A DNA stretch of 64,000 nucleotides from Oceanobacillus sp. HTM 045. GTDB lineage: Bacteria; Pseudomonadota; Alphaproteobacteria; Rhodobacterales; Rhodobacteraceae. Every line of letters starts with the position of its first letter. The first letter of the stretch is position 1. The notes beneath the pieces were generated by a model that was not told where the DNA came from, ran no database searches, and was given only the letters and a program-made list of their open reading frames with translations. Where the stretch lies: the NCBI GenBank assembly GCA_009733745.1, contig WNWL01000004.1:250001-314000 (forward strand), in the 5' to 3' direction. The position numbers were made by a program, and so were the translations under genes. This document shows, in pieces, positions 1 to 13,031 of this stretch.

Positions 1-2
1 TC

Positions 3-1112
3 GTTGGCTTGACGCTCGCGTGCGGCGCGGTGCGGGCGGAAGCGCCGCCCGAGGTTCAGAAGATCGCCGAGGCCCGCGCGATGCTCGAGGAAGCCCGCGC
101 CGACCTGGAGGCGGCGCGCGGCCAGCAAGCCAAGCTCAAGGCGCTCGGACGGGCCGTCAGCGCCCACGAGGCCGCGCTGGGTGCGCTGCGCTCGGGCCTT
201 CTGAGCCTGTTGCGGGCGGAGCGGGAAGTGACCGGTCGGCTCGAGGCGGAGCGGGAACGCCTCGCGGCCCTGCTCGCCGCCCTGCAATCGCTCTCCCGCG
301 CACCATCTTCCGCGTTGCTGGCCGACCCTGGCGGCCCGCTTCGCGCGGCGCGGAGCGGCATGATGATGGCCGAACTGACCCCCGCGATCGACGAACGGCT
401 GCGGTTGCTGGGGGGAGAACTCGATACGCTTCGCACACTCCGGGTCACGCAGGAATCGGCCCGCGGCGAAGCCCGCGCCGCCCTCGCGACCCTGCAGGAC
501 CTCAGGAGCGCGACCACGCAGGCGCTGGCCGGGCGCGCGCCGCGCTCCGCGATCGCTTCGCGGGCAGTGCTTGCGGAACAAGCCGAGCGCGCGGCGCAGC
601 AGGCCGACGACCTCGCCTCGCTCGCCAAGGTGCTCGCCGAGGCGCTGAGCACCGGCGGCACGCCCCGCGCCGTGCCTTTCGCGCCCGCACGCGGCGAGGC
701 GCCGCTCCCGGTTACCGGCGGCCACATCGTCGCGCGTTTTGGCGAGCCGGATCCGTGGGGCCATCCCGGCACTGGCATCTCGGTCGAAGCGCCCGCTTTC
801 GCCCAGATTTTTGCACCCTGGGATGCGACGGTGCGATTCGCGGGCGACCTGATCGATTACGGAAAGGTGATCGCGCTGGAACCGGAGGAGGGCTATCTCA
901 TCCTCGTGGCGGGACTGAAGCATATCGACCGGACGGTCGGCGAAGCGGTACTGGCGGGTGAGCGACTCGGCGACCTGGGTGGGCCGGTTCCCACGAGCGA
1001 AGAATTTTTGCGTGTCTCCGGGCAGGATGTTACTCCGCTCCCGACAGAAACGTTCTATATCGAGATACGCCACGACGGCGCGGCGGTCGATCCCGCGCCA
1101 TGGTTCGAGTGA
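3..1112 (+). CDS. envC: Murein hydrolase activator EnvC-like protein (5' end outside window)
   Basis: Periplasmic activator of cell-wall amidases at the division site. The frame is open to the left edge; the first visible residues (VGLTLACGAVRAEA) look like the tail of a signal peptide, so the true start lies upstream and the TTG at 9 is probably not a start. The first ~215 residues are Ala/Glu/Arg-rich and coiled-coil-like. The last ~130 form a LytM/M23-type domain (from VTGGHIVARFGEP to the end). The zinc ligands of active M23 peptidases are missing: HPGTGISV stands where HxGxD-type motifs occur, as in EnvC proteins that activate amidases rather than cut murein. ctpA starts 21 bp downstream, so the two are probably co-transcribed. 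The family call rests on the domain order and the ctpA/rppH neighbours. Confidence 0.85.
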   Translation, partial: VGLTLACGAVRAEAPPEVQKIAEARAMLEEARADLEAARGQQAKLKALGRAVSAHEAALGALRSGLLSLLRAEREVTGRLEAERERLAALLAALQSLSRAPSSALLADPGGPLRAARSGMMMAELTPAIDERLRLLGGELDTLRTLRVTQESARGEARAALATLQDLRSATTQALAGRAPRSAIASRAVLAEQAERAAQQADDLASLAKVLAEALSTGGTPRAVPFAPARGEAPLPVTGGHIVARFGEPDPWGHPGTGISVEAPAFAQIFAPWDATVRFAGDLIDYGKVIALEPEEGYLILVAGLKHIDRTVGEAVLAGERLGDLGGPVPTSEEFLRVSGQDVTPLPTETFYIEIRHDGAAVDPAPWFE

Positions 1113-1133
1113 CATGGAAAGGGCCTGACGCCG

Positions 1134-2453
1134 ATGCGCAAGACACTGATTGCACTGATGGCCGGGACCGCGCTGGGCGTGGCCGGCATGGAATACATCC
1201 AGCCGTCCGGAGCGCAGGAGAACGCGCGGCGCACCTATGAGTATCTCGACCTCTTCGGTGACATCTTCGAGCGCGTCCGCGCCGGCTATGTCGAGGAAGT
1301 CGACGAGCAGGCGCTGATCGAGGCCGCCATCAACGGCATGCTGACCTCGCTCGACCCGCACTCGGCCTACCTGCCGCCCGAGAACTTCGACGACATGCGC
1401 GTCCAGACCCGCGGCGAGTTCGGCGGCCTCGGCATCGAGGTCACGATGGAGAACGGCTTCGTCAAGGTCGTGGCGCCGATCGACGACACGCCCGCGGCCA
1501 AGGCGGGCCTCGAGGCAGGCGACTTCGTCACCCATATCGACGGCGAGTCGGTGCTTGGCCTGACCCTCTCCGAGGCGGTCGACCAGATGCGCGGCCCGGT
1601 CGGCTCCGAGATCACCATCACGATCATGCGCGAGGGGGCCGAGGAGCCATTCGACGTCACGATCGTGCGCGACACCATCAAGATCAAGGCGGTCCGCGGC
1701 CGGGTCGAAGGCACGGTGGGCATCCTGCGCATCACCACCTTCAACGAGCAGACCTTCGAGAACCTCGAAGCGGCCATCGCCGAGATCAAGGCCGAGATCG
1801 GCGAGGACAAGGTCACCGGCTACATCCTCGACCTCCGGAACAACCCGGGCGGCCTGCTCTCCCAGGCCATCGCGGTGGCCGACGCCTTCCTCGAGGAGGG
1901 CGAGATCGTCTCGACCCGCGGCCGTGACCTCACCGAGGCCGAGCGCGTCAATGCCCGCCCGGGCGACCTGACCGGCGGCCTGCCGATCGTGTTGATCATC
2001 AACGAGGGCTCTGCCTCCGCCTCCGAGATCGTCGCCGGCGCGCTGCAGGACCACCGCCGCGCGATCCTTCTCGGCGCCAAGACCTTCGGCAAGGGTTCCG
2101 TGCAGACCGTCATGCCGCTTGGCGACAAGGGCGCGATGAAGCTGACCACGGCGCGCTACTACACACCGTCGGGCCGGTCGATCCAGGCGCTGGGCATCGA
2201 ACCGGACATCCTGGTCGAGGAGCGCAAGATCGCCGAGGACCCGGAAGCGGCCGCCCGCCGCGCCGCACGTTCCGAGGCCGACCTGCGCGGCAGCCTCGAT
2301 GCGGAGGACCTGACCGATGACCAGATCAAGCTGCTCGAGGAGGAGCGCAAGCGCCACGAGGCACTGGCCGAACTCCGGCAGGAGGACTTCCAGCTTGCCT
2401 ACGCGCTCGACCTGATCTCGGGCCTGGCGATCTACGACGCCGCGCGCAAGTAA
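1134..2453 (+). CDS. ctpA: Carboxyl-terminal processing protease, S41A family
   Basis: Exported serine protease that trims C-termini of envelope proteins. There is an N-terminal signal/anchor segment (residues 1-27), then a PDZ domain around residues 95-175 and the S41 core. The catalytic Ser/Lys pair is readable as Ser295 in GSASASE and Lys320 in FGKG. Their 25-residue spacing is the same as in E. coli Prc (Ser430/Lys455). DLRNNPGG near residue 233 is the usual core motif. Length 439 aa is normal for the CtpA subgroup. The ATG at 1134 precedes the hydrophobic signal. It sits directly downstream of envC, a common pairing in Rhodobacterales that suggests coordinated cell-wall remodelling. Confidence 0.95.
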   Translation: MRKTLIALMAGTALGVAGMEYIQPSGAQENARRTYEYLDLFGDIFERVRAGYVEEVDEQALIEAAINGMLTSLDPHSAYLPPENFDDMRVQTRGEFGGLGIEVTMENGFVKVVAPIDDTPAAKAGLEAGDFVTHIDGESVLGLTLSEAVDQMRGPVGSEITITIMREGAEEPFDVTIVRDTIKIKAVRGRVEGTVGILRITTFNEQTFENLEAAIAEIKAEIGEDKVTGYILDLRNNPGGLLSQAIAVADAFLEEGEIVSTRGRDLTEAERVNARPGDLTGGLPIVLIINEGSASASEIVAGALQDHRRAILLGAKTFGKGSVQTVMPLGDKGAMKLTTARYYTPSGRSIQALGIEPDILVEERKIAEDPEAAARRAARSEADLRGSLDAEDLTDDQIKLLEEERKRHEALAELRQEDFQLAYALDLISGLAIYDAARK

Positions 2454-2461
2454 GACACGCT

Positions 2462-2487
2462 CCGCGGGCCGCCCCGGCGGCCCGCGG
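2462..2487 (+). terminator. GC-rich hairpin between ctpA and rppH
   Basis: A perfect 12-bp inverted repeat, ccgcgggccgcc / ggcggcccgcgg with a 2-base centre, lies between the ctpA stop and the rppH start. No T tract follows, so it may be an RNA-stability or attenuation hairpin rather than a classical terminator. Confidence 0.4.
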
Positions 2488-2498
2488 GCCTTCCCGCC

Positions 2499-2987
2499 AT
2501 GAGCCTTACCGATTCCGACATCGCCGCCCTGCCGTACCGCCCCTGCGTCGGCCTCATGCTGCTGAATGCCGAGGGCCGTGTGTGGGCGGGGCAGCGCATC
2601 GACAACCCGATGGACGCCTGGCAAATGCCACAGGGCGGCATCGACAAGGGGGAGAGCCCCCGCGACGCGGCGCTCCGCGAGCTGGAAGAAGAGACCGGCG
2701 TCGGCCCGGCGAAGGTCGAGATCGTCCGCGAGAGCAGCGTCTGGCTGCCCTACGACCTGCCGCACCACCTCGTCGGCAAGCTCTGGAAGGGGCGCTACCG
2801 GGGCCAGACCCAGCGCTGGTTCGCACTCCGCTTCCTCGGGCGGGACGACGAGATCGACATCCGCACGAAGGAGCCGGAGTTCCGCGAGTGGGCATGGCTG
2901 GAGCCGGGCATGCTGATCGACAAGATCGTCCCGTTCAAGCGCGACACCTACCGCGCCGTGCTGGACGAGTTCCGCGACCTTCTCTGA
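2499..2987 (+). CDS. rppH: RNA 5'-pyrophosphohydrolase (Nudix)
   Basis: Removes pyrophosphate from the 5' triphosphate end of mRNAs and so starts 5'-end-dependent decay in the cytoplasm. The Nudix box is complete at residues 46-68 (GGIDKGE, then RELEEETGV), preceded by the WQMPQGG motif typical of RppH/IalA-type enzymes. Length 162 aa matches the family (about 160). It starts 45 bp after ctpA and could be read from the same transcript through the hairpin at 2462-2487. A related Nudix dinucleoside polyphosphate hydrolase is the main alternative, but the PQGG motif favours RppH. Confidence 0.93.
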   Translation: MSLTDSDIAALPYRPCVGLMLLNAEGRVWAGQRIDNPMDAWQMPQGGIDKGESPRDAALRELEEETGVGPAKVEIVRESSVWLPYDLPHHLVGKLWKGRYRGQTQRWFALRFLGRDDEIDIRTKEPEFREWAWLEPGMLIDKIVPFKRDTYRAVLDEFRDLL

Positions 2988-2993
2988 ACCGGG

Positions 2994-3335
2994 TCAGACG
3001 TTCCAGCCGGTCTCGCTGTCGTCGCGATCCGGCCCGACCGCGAGCCAGCTGACCGACAGGCGCCCGATGCGGGTGTCGTCCCAGGTGTGCGCCTCCAGCA
3101 GGAACCCGTCATTCGAGATCTGCTCGGCCGAGAGCCGCAGGCGCAGGTTCTGTTCCTTCGCCGCGTCGATCGCGCTGATCGCCACCTGGATCGCGGGCTT
3201 GCTGATGAACGGGTTCTTGAAGGCTACGCGCGACGCCACCATCCGGTCGCCGCGGCCGCACCACATCGGACCTTCCGGCTCGATGTGATCGAAGAGGGCA
3301 ATCTCGCCCGACTCAAAACGTACCGTCGACGACAT
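2994..3335 (-). CDS. H-type lectin domain protein
   Basis: A single-domain 113-aa protein that fits the H-type lectin (discoidin/agglutinin-like) family: an F..PF...PAIQVAIS strand pair, then AEQISNDGFLLEAHTWDDTRI, ending in a VSWLAVG strand. These domains bind N-acetylgalactosamine-type glycans in animals; the role in bacteria is unknown. There is no signal peptide, so a cytoplasmic location or an unusual export route is implied. It is convergent with rppH, with only 6 bp between the two stop codons, and lies downstream of the small lipoprotein gene on the same strand. Confidence 0.75.
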   Translation of the reverse strand: MSSTVRFESGEIALFDHIEPEGPMWCGRGDRMVASRVAFKNPFISKPAIQVAISAIDAAKEQNLRLRLSAEQISNDGFLLEAHTWDDTRIGRLSVSWLAVGPDRDDSETGWNV

Positions 3336-3413
3336 CGTGAAACGACAACTCCAAACGTGACTTCGAACAGGGGCCCGTGCGCAGCCTCCGCCGATCCCGG
3401 AAATTCGGACGGA

Positions 3414-3551
3414 TCACTCCGTTGCCGGTGTTTCGGCAGACGGCGCCTCTGTGAGCGGCTCGACAGGCGTGGGCTTCCCGGCGGCCTGCACGCAAGCCGC
3501 GACAAGCAGCGCCGCGGTCAGATTCAGCAGGGGGGTTACAATCTTGCGCAT
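3414..3551 (-). CDS. Small predicted lipoprotein (45 aa)
   Basis: A short ORF. The ATG at 3551 is 9 bases from a perfect AGGAGG (3561-3566 on the plus strand); a second in-frame ATG at 3557 is too close to it. The product has an MRKIV start, a hydrophobic stretch, and a lipobox LVAAC with the modifiable Cys at residue 20. A Pro/Thr/Glu-rich tail of 25 residues follows, ending PATE. This is the pattern of tiny membrane-anchored lipoproteins. A hairpin (acacac/gtgtgt, 3567-3584) sits directly upstream of the ribosome site. It lies between atpC and the lectin gene, all on the minus strand. Function unknown. The ribosome site and lipobox together make it credible. Confidence 0.6.
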   Translation of the reverse strand: MRKIVTPLLNLTAALLVAACVQAAGKPTPVEPLTEAPSAETPATE

Positions 3552-3623
3552 ACCCATATGCCTCCTACACACGCAACAGTGTGTGTGGCGCAGCGCAATT
3601 CGTCAATATGAAGCAAGGAATTG

Positions 3624-3649
3624 CGGCACGGCGTGTGGCCGCCGTGTCG
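3624..3649 (-). terminator. Hairpin downstream of atpC
   Basis: A 10-bp imperfect stem with a 6-base loop begins 8 bases after the atpC stop in transcript direction. There is no T tract, so it is a possible end of the atp transcript only by position. Confidence 0.35.
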
Positions 3650-3656
3650 CGGTTGC

Positions 3657-4055
3657 TCAGAGAGACAGGATCCCGAGCACGTTGCGGAAGTCCATCACGC
3701 GCTGGCCGGCGGCCATCTTGCGGTCTTCCGCGGCATCCGCCAGCTCCTGCTCGGCGGACTGGATGCGGGCGTCGAGCCACTCGCGGCTGAGATCGCCGCG
3801 TGCGACGGCCTCCTCGGCGAGGACGGAGACGGTGTTGTCCGAAACCTCGGCGAAGCCGCCGGTCACGAAGAACTCTTCCGCCTTGCCCGCCTCCGTCACG
3901 GTCACGATGCCGGGACGGAGCGTGGTCAGGAACGGCGCGTGCTGGGCCATCGCGGTCAGGTCACCTTCCATGCCCGGAATGGTGACCTGATCCGCCGGAC
4001 CGCCGGCCAGGCGGCGCTCCGGACTCACGAGCTCGAACTCAAGCTTCTCGGCCAT
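3657..4055 (-). CDS. atpC: ATP synthase F1 epsilon subunit
   Basis: Central-stalk subunit that couples rotation and inhibits ATP hydrolysis. 132 aa. The N-terminal beta-sandwich is clear (LVSPERRLAGG, IPGMEGDLTAMAQHAPFLT), followed by the helical hairpin. Last gene of the atpHAGDC operon, 22 bp after atpD. Confidence 0.96.
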   Translation of the reverse strand: MAEKLEFELVSPERRLAGGPADQVTIPGMEGDLTAMAQHAPFLTTLRPGIVTVTEAGKAEEFFVTGGFAEVSDNTVSVLAEEAVARGDLSREWLDARIQSAEQELADAAEDRKMAAGQRVMDFRNVLGILSL

Positions 4056-4077
4056 GTCGGCTCCTCAATCGCCGGGC

Positions 4078-5520
<1,443 letters not shown>

Positions 5521-6399
5521 TCAGAGCGCCTCGGCGCCCGAGATGATCTCGATGAGTTCCTTGGTGATCGCGGCCTGGCGCGAGCGGTTGTACTGGATCG
5601 TCAGCTTGTCGATCATCTCACCCGCGTTGCGCGTCGCGTTGTCCATGGCCGTCATGCGCGCGCCCTGCTCGGACGCGGCGTTTTCGAGGAGCCCGGTGAA
5701 GACCTGCACGCCGACATTGCGAGGCAGCAGGTCGGCCAGGATCTCTTCCTCGCTCGGCTCATACTCGTAGCCGGTCGCACCATCGTCGGCGCCTTCCTTC
5801 TCCTCGAAGGAGGCCGGGATCAGGCGCTGGGCGGTCGGTTCCTGGGTCAGGACCGACTGGAACCGGCTGAAGAACAGCGTCGCGACGTCGAACTCGCCCG
5901 CGTCGAAGCGCGCCAGCACGTCATGCGCGATGCCGGCGGCGTCGCCGTAGCCGAGGCGCTTCACGGCGGACAGGTCCACGTGATGCACGAAGTGCTTCGA
6001 CAGGTCCCGCTTGAGCTGCTCGCGGCCCTTCTTGCCGACGGTCATGATCTTGACTGTCTTGCCCTCGTTGATCAGCCGCTCGGCATGCTGCTTCGCGAGC
6101 TTCACGATCGACGAGTTGAAGCCGCCGCAGAGGCCACGCTCGGCGGTTGCAACGATCAGCAGGTGCACGTCTTCCTTGCCGGTGCCGGCGAGGAGGCGCG
6201 GCGCGGTCGGGCTGTCCTTCGCGGCGCGCGAGAGATTGCCCAGAACCCGCTCCATGCGGGCCGCGAACGGCCGGGCCGCCTCCGCCTGCTCCTGCGCACG
6301 GCGGAGTTTGGCGGCGGCGACCATCTGCATGGCCTTGGTGATCTTCCGGGTCGACTTGACCGAGTTGATCCGGTTTTTCAGGTCCTTGAGGCTTGGCAT
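5521..6399 (-). CDS. atpG: ATP synthase F1 gamma subunit
   Basis: Rotor shaft of F1. 292 aa. The N-terminal helix ([24 protein letters not shown]) and the C-terminal helix ([19 protein letters not shown]) that form the coiled-coil shaft are both intact; GLCGGFN marks the conserved globular domain. Third gene of the operon. Confidence 0.97.
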   Translation of the reverse strand: MPSLKDLKNRINSVKSTRKITKAMQMVAAAKLRRAQEQAEAARPFAARMERVLGNLSRAAKDSPTAPRLLAGTGKEDVHLLIVATAERGLCGGFNSSIVKLAKQHAERLINEGKTVKIMTVGKKGREQLKRDLSKHFVHHVDLSAVKRLGYGDAAGIAHDVLARFDAGEFDVATLFFSRFQSVLTQEPTAQRLIPASFEEKEGADDGATGYEYEPSEEEILADLLPRNVGVQVFTGLLENAASEQGARMTAMDNATRNAGEMIDKLTIQYNRSRQAAITKELIEIISGAEAL

Positions 6400-6428
6400 C
6401 CCCGAAGACTCCTTGTCCGTCCGTCAGG

Positions 6429-7969
<1,541 letters not shown>

Positions 7970-7970
<1 letters not shown>

Positions 7971-8530
7971 CAGCCGGCCTCTTTCATCACATTCTGCAGG
8001 GCGGCGAGGCGCGCGCGGATCGACGTGTCGATCATGCGCGAGCCCACCTTGACCACGAGCCCGCCGATGAGCGCGTCATCGACGGACATGTTCAGTTTGA
8101 CGTCGCGGCCAACGGCCGCCTTCAGTTTCTCGGAGAGCGCGCTCTGCTGCGCCTCGGAAAGGGGATGCGCGCTGGTCACGTCCGCCGTGACCTCGCCGCG
8201 GTGCTCGGCCATCAACTCGCCGAAGATGCGGATCACCTCCGGCAGCGCGAACAGGCGCCGCTTGGCCGCCATCAGGGCGATCAGGTTGGTGACCGTCTGG
8301 CCGATTCCCGCCTTCTCGCAGATCTTCGCCATTGCGGCGGCCTGCTGATCGCGGGTGTAGAGTGGGCTGGAGATCAGGTTCGAGAGATCGTCGCTCTCGC
8401 CGATCGCCGCCCCGATGGTGCCGAGGTCGGCTTCCGCCGCCTCGAGCGCGCCTTCCTCCTGGGCCAGTTCGAAGAGGGCGGTTGCGTATCGCCCCGCGGC
8501 CCCTGCGACGATGGATGTGGATGCTGGCAC
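7970..8530 (-). CDS. atpH: ATP synthase F1 delta subunit
   Basis: Peripheral-stalk connector (OSCP homologue). The open frame extends upstream to 8608. I choose the GTG at 8530 because it gives 186 aa, the usual length, begins just before the conserved [18 protein letters not shown] helix, and has GGGGAAGG a few bases upstream. The residues before it are unlike the family. First gene of the F1 operon. No F0 genes (atpB/E/F) are present, in line with the split F1/F0 operons of alphaproteobacteria. Confidence 0.9.
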
Positions 8531-8608
8531 GTGAACCCTTCCCCCAGAACCCGCAGTCGGGCCAAACTCGTCTACGGGCGGGCTGACGCCCCCCGAATTT
8601 GCGCGCAT

Positions 8609-8637
8609 CAGCTAGCATAGAGCCCATGCGCTTGCAA
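8609..8637 (-). promoter_or_regulatory. Candidate promoter of the atp operon
   Basis: On the minus strand TTGCAA (8637-8632) and TAGCTG (8614-8609) are 17 bp apart, about 80 bp upstream of the atpH start. The match to sigma-70 consensus is moderate; this is a placement by eye. Confidence 0.3.
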
Positions 8638-8745
8638 CACTGGCCGGACGGCCGTGCGCGGGCGCTGTTTGTACCGGATCGCCGTTGGTGTGAAGGTGTC
8701 GGGGGCGGTCAGATCGTCGCAGCCGACCGCCCCATCCGCCCCGTT

Positions 8746-9216
8746 TCAGGCCCGATCGACCCGGCAGGTGAAGCAGTTGTTGGTCGATGAACGGACATGG
8801 ACATAGGCGACGCGCGGATCGGCGAGCACTTCTTCCGCCCGCGCGGCGAGTTCCTCGGTGGGCACCACCTTGCCCAGGCCGTAGACGATTCGGTCGTTCG
8901 GGCCGTAGCCCTTGACCAGCCGCGGCTCACCGTCCGGCCGGAAAATCGGCGGAAGGCCCTCTCCGCCCCATGCCGCGCATTCCTCCGCGCAAAGGAACAC
9001 CGGGCCCGTCTCCGCGTAGGGCTGGAGCGAGTCGAACGGGCGGTGAGCAAGGATCAGCATCTCCGCGCCCTCCGGGATGTGGCGCAGGCAGTGACGGCAG
9101 GGGTTTCCGCCGCCGTCCGAAACGGCGCGCTCGGGCGCGTGGCCATGCGCGTCCACGCCGCCCCTCTGGTAGTGGCGCGCGGTTTCGGTGGGGATGGGAA
9201 CGAAGCGAATTGCCAT
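8746..9216 (-). CDS. DUF1203 domain protein
   Basis: 156-aa soluble protein of unknown function matching the DUF1203 pattern. It has CRHCLRHIPEGAEMLILAHRPF with a CxxC, then a PYAETGPVFLC segment with a further Cys, and a late ASTNNCFTC-like segment (SSTNNCFTCRV) with CxxC. The Cys/His-rich spacing would allow metal binding, which is inference. It lies between atpH and priA on the same strand, with over 100 bp on each side, so it is probably its own unit. Confidence 0.8.
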   Translation of the reverse strand: MAIRFVPIPTETARHYQRGGVDAHGHAPERAVSDGGGNPCRHCLRHIPEGAEMLILAHRPFDSLQPYAETGPVFLCAEECAAWGGEGLPPIFRPDGEPRLVKGYGPNDRIVYGLGKVVPTEELAARAEEVLADPRVAYVHVRSSTNNCFTCRVDRA

Positions 9217-9339
9217 GAGAACCTCCTACGGAAATTGCACGGCAAAGGTGCGCCCGCCCCGCCACCCGCGCCACCCGGTTCCTGCGGAGGCGGGTCGGGC
9301 CGGGCGTCGCCCCGATTCTCTGGCAAAGGCAGGGGGGCG

Positions 9340-11511
9340 TCAGAGGAAGACGTATGGGTCCACGTCCACGATGATCCGGACGCTGGAGGGCACCTTCACC
9401 GATGCCGTCCACTCCGCGATGGCCTGCTGTATCGCGGCACCCTTCGGCGCCTTGACCAGCATTCGCACGCGAACGCGCCCCCGGATTCGCCCGATGGGAG
9501 CCAGCGTAGGGCCGTATAGCTCGGCATTCGCGGCGCGGATCGGCCCCGAGGCGCGGGAGAGGGCGATCGCCGCTTCCCACACCCGCGCCTCGTCGGTGCC
9601 CGAGAGGATGATCCCCGCCATGCGCCCGTAAGGCGGCACACCAGCGTGGCGGCGGGCGTCCGCCTCCTGCCGCCAAAACGCCTCGTCATCGCCGGAGACG
9701 ATCGCTTGCATGACCGGGTGTTCCGGGTTCGCGGTCTGGATCAGGGCAGAGCCCGGCTTCTCCGCCCGCCCGGCCCGTCCGGCGACCTGGCGCACGAGCT
9801 GGAACGTCTTTTCCGCCGCCCTCAGGTCGCCGCCCTGCAGGCCGAGGTCGGCATCCACCACGCCGACCAGCGTGAGGAGCGGGAAATTGTGCCCCTTCGC
9901 CACCAGCTGGGTGCCGATGACGATGTCCGCCTCCCCCGCCGCGACGCGGGCGAAGCGGGCCTTGAGTTCTTGTGTCCCGCCGGTCAGGTCCGACGACAGA
10001 ACCTCGACCCGCGCCGTGGGAAAGAGGGCCGCCGTCTCCTCCGCCAGCCGCTCCACCCCAGGGCCGCACACGGCCAGCCGGTCGTCGCGCCCGCATTCGG
10101 GGCAGGCGGTCGGCACCGGTTCGGTATGCCCACACTGGTGGCACATCAGCCGGGCGCGGTAGCGGTGTTCCACTAGCCAGGTGTCGCAGACCGGGCAGCC
10201 GAAGCGGTGCCCGCAACTCCGGCAAAGCGTCAGCGGTGCGTAGCCGCGGCGGTTCAGGAACAGGAGCGATTGCTCGCCTTCGGCCATTCGCCGGCGAATC
10301 GCGCGCTCCAGCGGCGGCGAGATCCATTTCTGGGCGTCGGGTCCGTCGAGCCGCATGTCGACAAGGCGCATCTGCGGCAGGACGGCGGCGCCAAACCGCT
10401 CCGGCAGGTCGAGCCTGACATACTTGCCCGCATCTGCGTTGGCCCAGGTTTCCAGCGACGGCGTGGCCGACGCGAGGATCGCGACGGCACCCTCCAGCGA
10501 TGCCCGCAGCACCGCCATGTCGCGCGCATGGTAGAGCACCACGTCGCCCTGCTTGTACGAGCCCTCGTGCTCCTCGTCGATCACCACGCAGCCGAGGTCG
10601 CGGAAAGGCAGGAACAGCGCCGACCGCGCCCCCACCACGAGTTGCGCATCTCCTTTCGCCACGGCGTGCCACACCCGCCGCCGCTCCGCGCCCTGCACGT
10701 CGTGATGCCACTCGGCCGGGCGCGCGCCGAAGCGGGCCTCCACGCGGCCGAGGAAGGCCTCGGTCAGCGCGATCTCCGGCAGCAGGACCAGCGCCTGCCG
10801 CCCCTGCCGCAGGCAGGCCGCGACGGCTTCGAGATAGACCTCCGTCTTGCCCGACCCGGTGACGCCCTTCAGCAAAACGCTCTGGTAGTCCCGCGCCTCG
10901 ATCAGCCCGACCAGACGCTCCGCCGCGCCGGCCTGCACGGGCGACAGGTGGCCGGGATCGCTCGCGGCGTCGAGTTCGGGGAACGCCCCGTCGCGGGGCA
11001 CCTCCGCCGAAATCAGCGCACCGCAGGCCGCGAGCCCGTCGATCACGCCGACGCTCACCCCCGCCTCGCGCGCCAGTTCCGTCGCGCCGAACCCGAAGCC
11101 CGGCGCCGCGTCCGCTACCTCCAGCACCCGCGCGCGGGCCGGTGTCATCCGCGCCGGCTCGCCCGTGCCGCGCCGCCAGACCTTGCGCAGCGGCGCCGGC
11201 CCGCCGAGGTCCGGCACCCGCGTCGCCAGCCGCAGCATCATCCCGGGCGGCGTCATCGTGTAAGCGGCGGCCCGGTCGAGGAAGGCCCGCATCTCCGCCC
11301 GCATCGGCGGTACGTCAAGACGTGCGACGACCGGCTTGATCCGGTCCTCCCGCACCGCTTGGTCGCCGGGCCCCCAGACAACGCCCGTCTCGGCCCGCTT
11401 GCCGACCTCCACCTGCACGAAATCGCCAGGCTCCAGCGCCATCCCGTCGGGCACCGCGTAGTCGAGCGGGCCCGGCAGCGGCATGGGCACGAGAACGGCG
11501 ACGCGCCTCAC
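9340..11511 (-). CDS. priA: Primosomal protein N' (replication restart helicase)
   Basis: Superfamily 2 helicase that reloads the replisome at stalled forks. 723 aa. An N-terminal DNA-binding region is followed by Walker A GVTGSGKT (residues 216-223) and the DEEH box (312-315). The eight-Cys zinc cluster runs from [13 protein letters not shown] to ACPECG around residues 455-500, and the C-terminal helicase lobe has LVAKGHNFP and VAGRAGR. All expected motifs are intact. It ends 123 bp before the DUF1203 start and is divergent from the transaldolase gene. Confidence 0.97.
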   Translation of the reverse strand: MRRVAVLVPMPLPGPLDYAVPDGMALEPGDFVQVEVGKRAETGVVWGPGDQAVREDRIKPVVARLDVPPMRAEMRAFLDRAAAYTMTPPGMMLRLATRVPDLGGPAPLRKVWRRGTGEPARMTPARARVLEVADAAPGFGFGATELAREAGVSVGVIDGLAACGALISAEVPRDGAFPELDAASDPGHLSPVQAGAAERLVGLIEARDYQSVLLKGVTGSGKTEVYLEAVAACLRQGRQALVLLPEIALTEAFLGRVEARFGARPAEWHHDVQGAERRRVWHAVAKGDAQLVVGARSALFLPFRDLGCVVIDEEHEGSYKQGDVVLYHARDMAVLRASLEGAVAILASATPSLETWANADAGKYVRLDLPERFGAAVLPQMRLVDMRLDGPDAQKWISPPLERAIRRRMAEGEQSLLFLNRRGYAPLTLCRSCGHRFGCPVCDTWLVEHRYRARLMCHQCGHTEPVPTACPECGRDDRLAVCGPGVERLAEETAALFPTARVEVLSSDLTGGTQELKARFARVAAGEADIVIGTQLVAKGHNFPLLTLVGVVDADLGLQGGDLRAAEKTFQLVRQVAGRAGRAEKPGSALIQTANPEHPVMQAIVSGDDEAFWRQEADARRHAGVPPYGRMAGIILSGTDEARVWEAAIALSRASGPIRAANAELYGPTLAPIGRIRGRVRVRMLVKAPKGAAIQQAIAEWTASVKVPSSVRIIVDVDPYVFL

Positions 11512-11610
11512 GCTTCAACCTCTTCCAGCCGCCCGCCCGATCGGGTAGCTTGCGCGCAAATCGCGCCAGGGGCGCAGGGCACGCAGCGATCGGAAGCGGC
11601 AGGACAGAGC

Positions 11611-12267
11611 ATGAAGTTCTTCATAGACACGGCTGATGTGGGCGAGATCCGCGATCTCGCGGCGACGGGCATGGTCGACGGCGTGACCACCAACCCCTCG
11701 CTTATCCTGAAGTCGGGACGCGACATCAACGAGGTCACGAAGGAAATCTGCTCCATCGTCGACGGCCCGGTCTCCGCCGAGGTCACCGCGACCGAGGCCG
11801 AGGCGATGATAGCCGAGGGCCGGCACCTCGCCGCCCTCGCCCCGAACATCGCGGTGAAGGTGCCGCTCACCTGGGACGGGCTCAAGGCCTGCAAGGCGCT
11901 GACCGACGACGGCAACATGGTCAACGTCACGCTCTGCTTCTCGGCCAACCAGGCGCTGCTCGCGGCCAAGGCCGGCGCGACCTTCATCTCGCCCTTCATC
12001 GGGCGGCTCGACGATATCGGCCTCGACGGCATGGAACTGATCTCCGAGATCCGCCAGATCTACGACAACTACGGCTTCGAGACCCAGATCCTCTCCGCCT
12101 CGATCCGCACCGTGAATCACGTCAAGGCGGCTGCGCTGATCGGGTCGGATGTCGCCACCGTGCCGCCGGGCGTGCTGCGCAAGCTGGCCGACCACCCGCT
12201 CACCGACAAGGGCCTCGAAGCCTTCCTGTCGGACTGGGCCAAGACCGGGCAGCAGATCCTGAAATGA
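11611..12267 (+). CDS. fsa: Transaldolase-like / fructose-6-phosphate aldolase family protein
   Basis: Small class I aldolase of the TalB/TalC (MipB) family, 218 aa. The start [17 protein letters not shown] is diagnostic, with GVTTNPSLI and the Schiff-base Lys segment NIAVKVPLT. Members act either as transaldolase in the pentose phosphate pathway or as fructose-6-phosphate aldolase; sequence alone does not decide. A longer open frame runs upstream, but the conserved N-terminus fixes the ATG at 11611. The stop overlaps the start of the DUF484 gene (ATGA). Confidence 0.92.
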   Translation: MKFFIDTADVGEIRDLAATGMVDGVTTNPSLILKSGRDINEVTKEICSIVDGPVSAEVTATEAEAMIAEGRHLAALAPNIAVKVPLTWDGLKACKALTDDGNMVNVTLCFSANQALLAAKAGATFISPFIGRLDDIGLDGMELISEIRQIYDNYGFETQILSASIRTVNHVKAAALIGSDVATVPPGVLRKLADHPLTDKGLEAFLSDWAKTGQQILK

Positions 12268-13031
12268 CCGACGGGCCCGATCCGGCGCCGGAGCACGGCA
12301 GTGCGACGGCGGACGACCTGGACATCCAGCTCATCCGCCAGCTCATCATTGCCGACCCGGAACTGATCCTCTCGGACGGCGAGATCATGCGCGCGCTGAT
12401 CGGCTCGCAGGACAGCGAGGACGAGGGCCGGCGCGTGGTCGACCTGCGCGCCCGCCTGATCGAGCGGCTGGAGGAGCGGCTCGAGCGGCTCAAGCGCACC
12501 CACCGCACGGTGATCGCCGCCGCCTACGAGAACGTCGCCGGCACCGCGCAGGTGCACAAGGCGGTGCTCTCGCTGCTGGAAGTCTCCAAGCTCTCCGATT
12601 TCCTCGCCATCCTCACCCGCGACGTGCCCGGCATGCTCGGGGTGGAGGAATGCCGCTTCTGCCTCGAGGCGGAGGTGGACGAGGCCGGCCCGGCCCCGGG
12701 CCTCTCCGAGGGGCTCGGCGGGCGCGTCGTCGCGCTGCCGCTCGGCACGGTCGAGGCCTACCTGATGCTGGATGGCGAACCGTCTCCCGGCGGTGTCGTC
12801 CTGCGCCCGGCGCCGCCCGAGGCGCAGATGCTGTTCGGTGCGCAGTTCCGGGTGCAGTCCGAGGCACTGGTCCGGCTCGACTTCGCGGGGCTTCCCGGCA
12901 TGGTCGCCTTCGGCGCGCGCGACCCGGAGCGTTTCGCCACCCATCATGGCACCGACCTGCTCGCCTTCTTTGGCGGGGTGATCGAGCGCGTGCTCGGCCA
13001 CTGGCTCGGCCTCGCCGCGGGCGAGCGGTGA
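12264..13031 (+). CDS. DUF484 family protein
   Basis: 255-aa cytoplasmic protein of the DUF484 family, commonly found next to xerC in proteobacteria. The N-terminal part is charged and helical ([21 protein letters not shown], coiled-coil-like). The C-terminal ~150 residues resemble a GAF-like fold ([16 protein letters not shown] and onward). Both neighbours overlap it by four bases (ATGA upstream, GTGA downstream), so transaldolase, DUF484 and xerC form a translationally coupled trio. Function unknown; the xerC link suggests chromosome dimer resolution or cell-division timing (inference). Confidence 0.85.
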   Translation: MTDGPDPAPEHGSATADDLDIQLIRQLIIADPELILSDGEIMRALIGSQDSEDEGRRVVDLRARLIERLEERLERLKRTHRTVIAAAYENVAGTAQVHKAVLSLLEVSKLSDFLAILTRDVPGMLGVEECRFCLEAEVDEAGPAPGLSEGLGGRVVALPLGTVEAYLMLDGEPSPGGVVLRPAPPEAQMLFGAQFRVQSEALVRLDFAGLPGMVAFGARDPERFATHHGTDLLAFFGGVIERVLGHWLGLAAGER

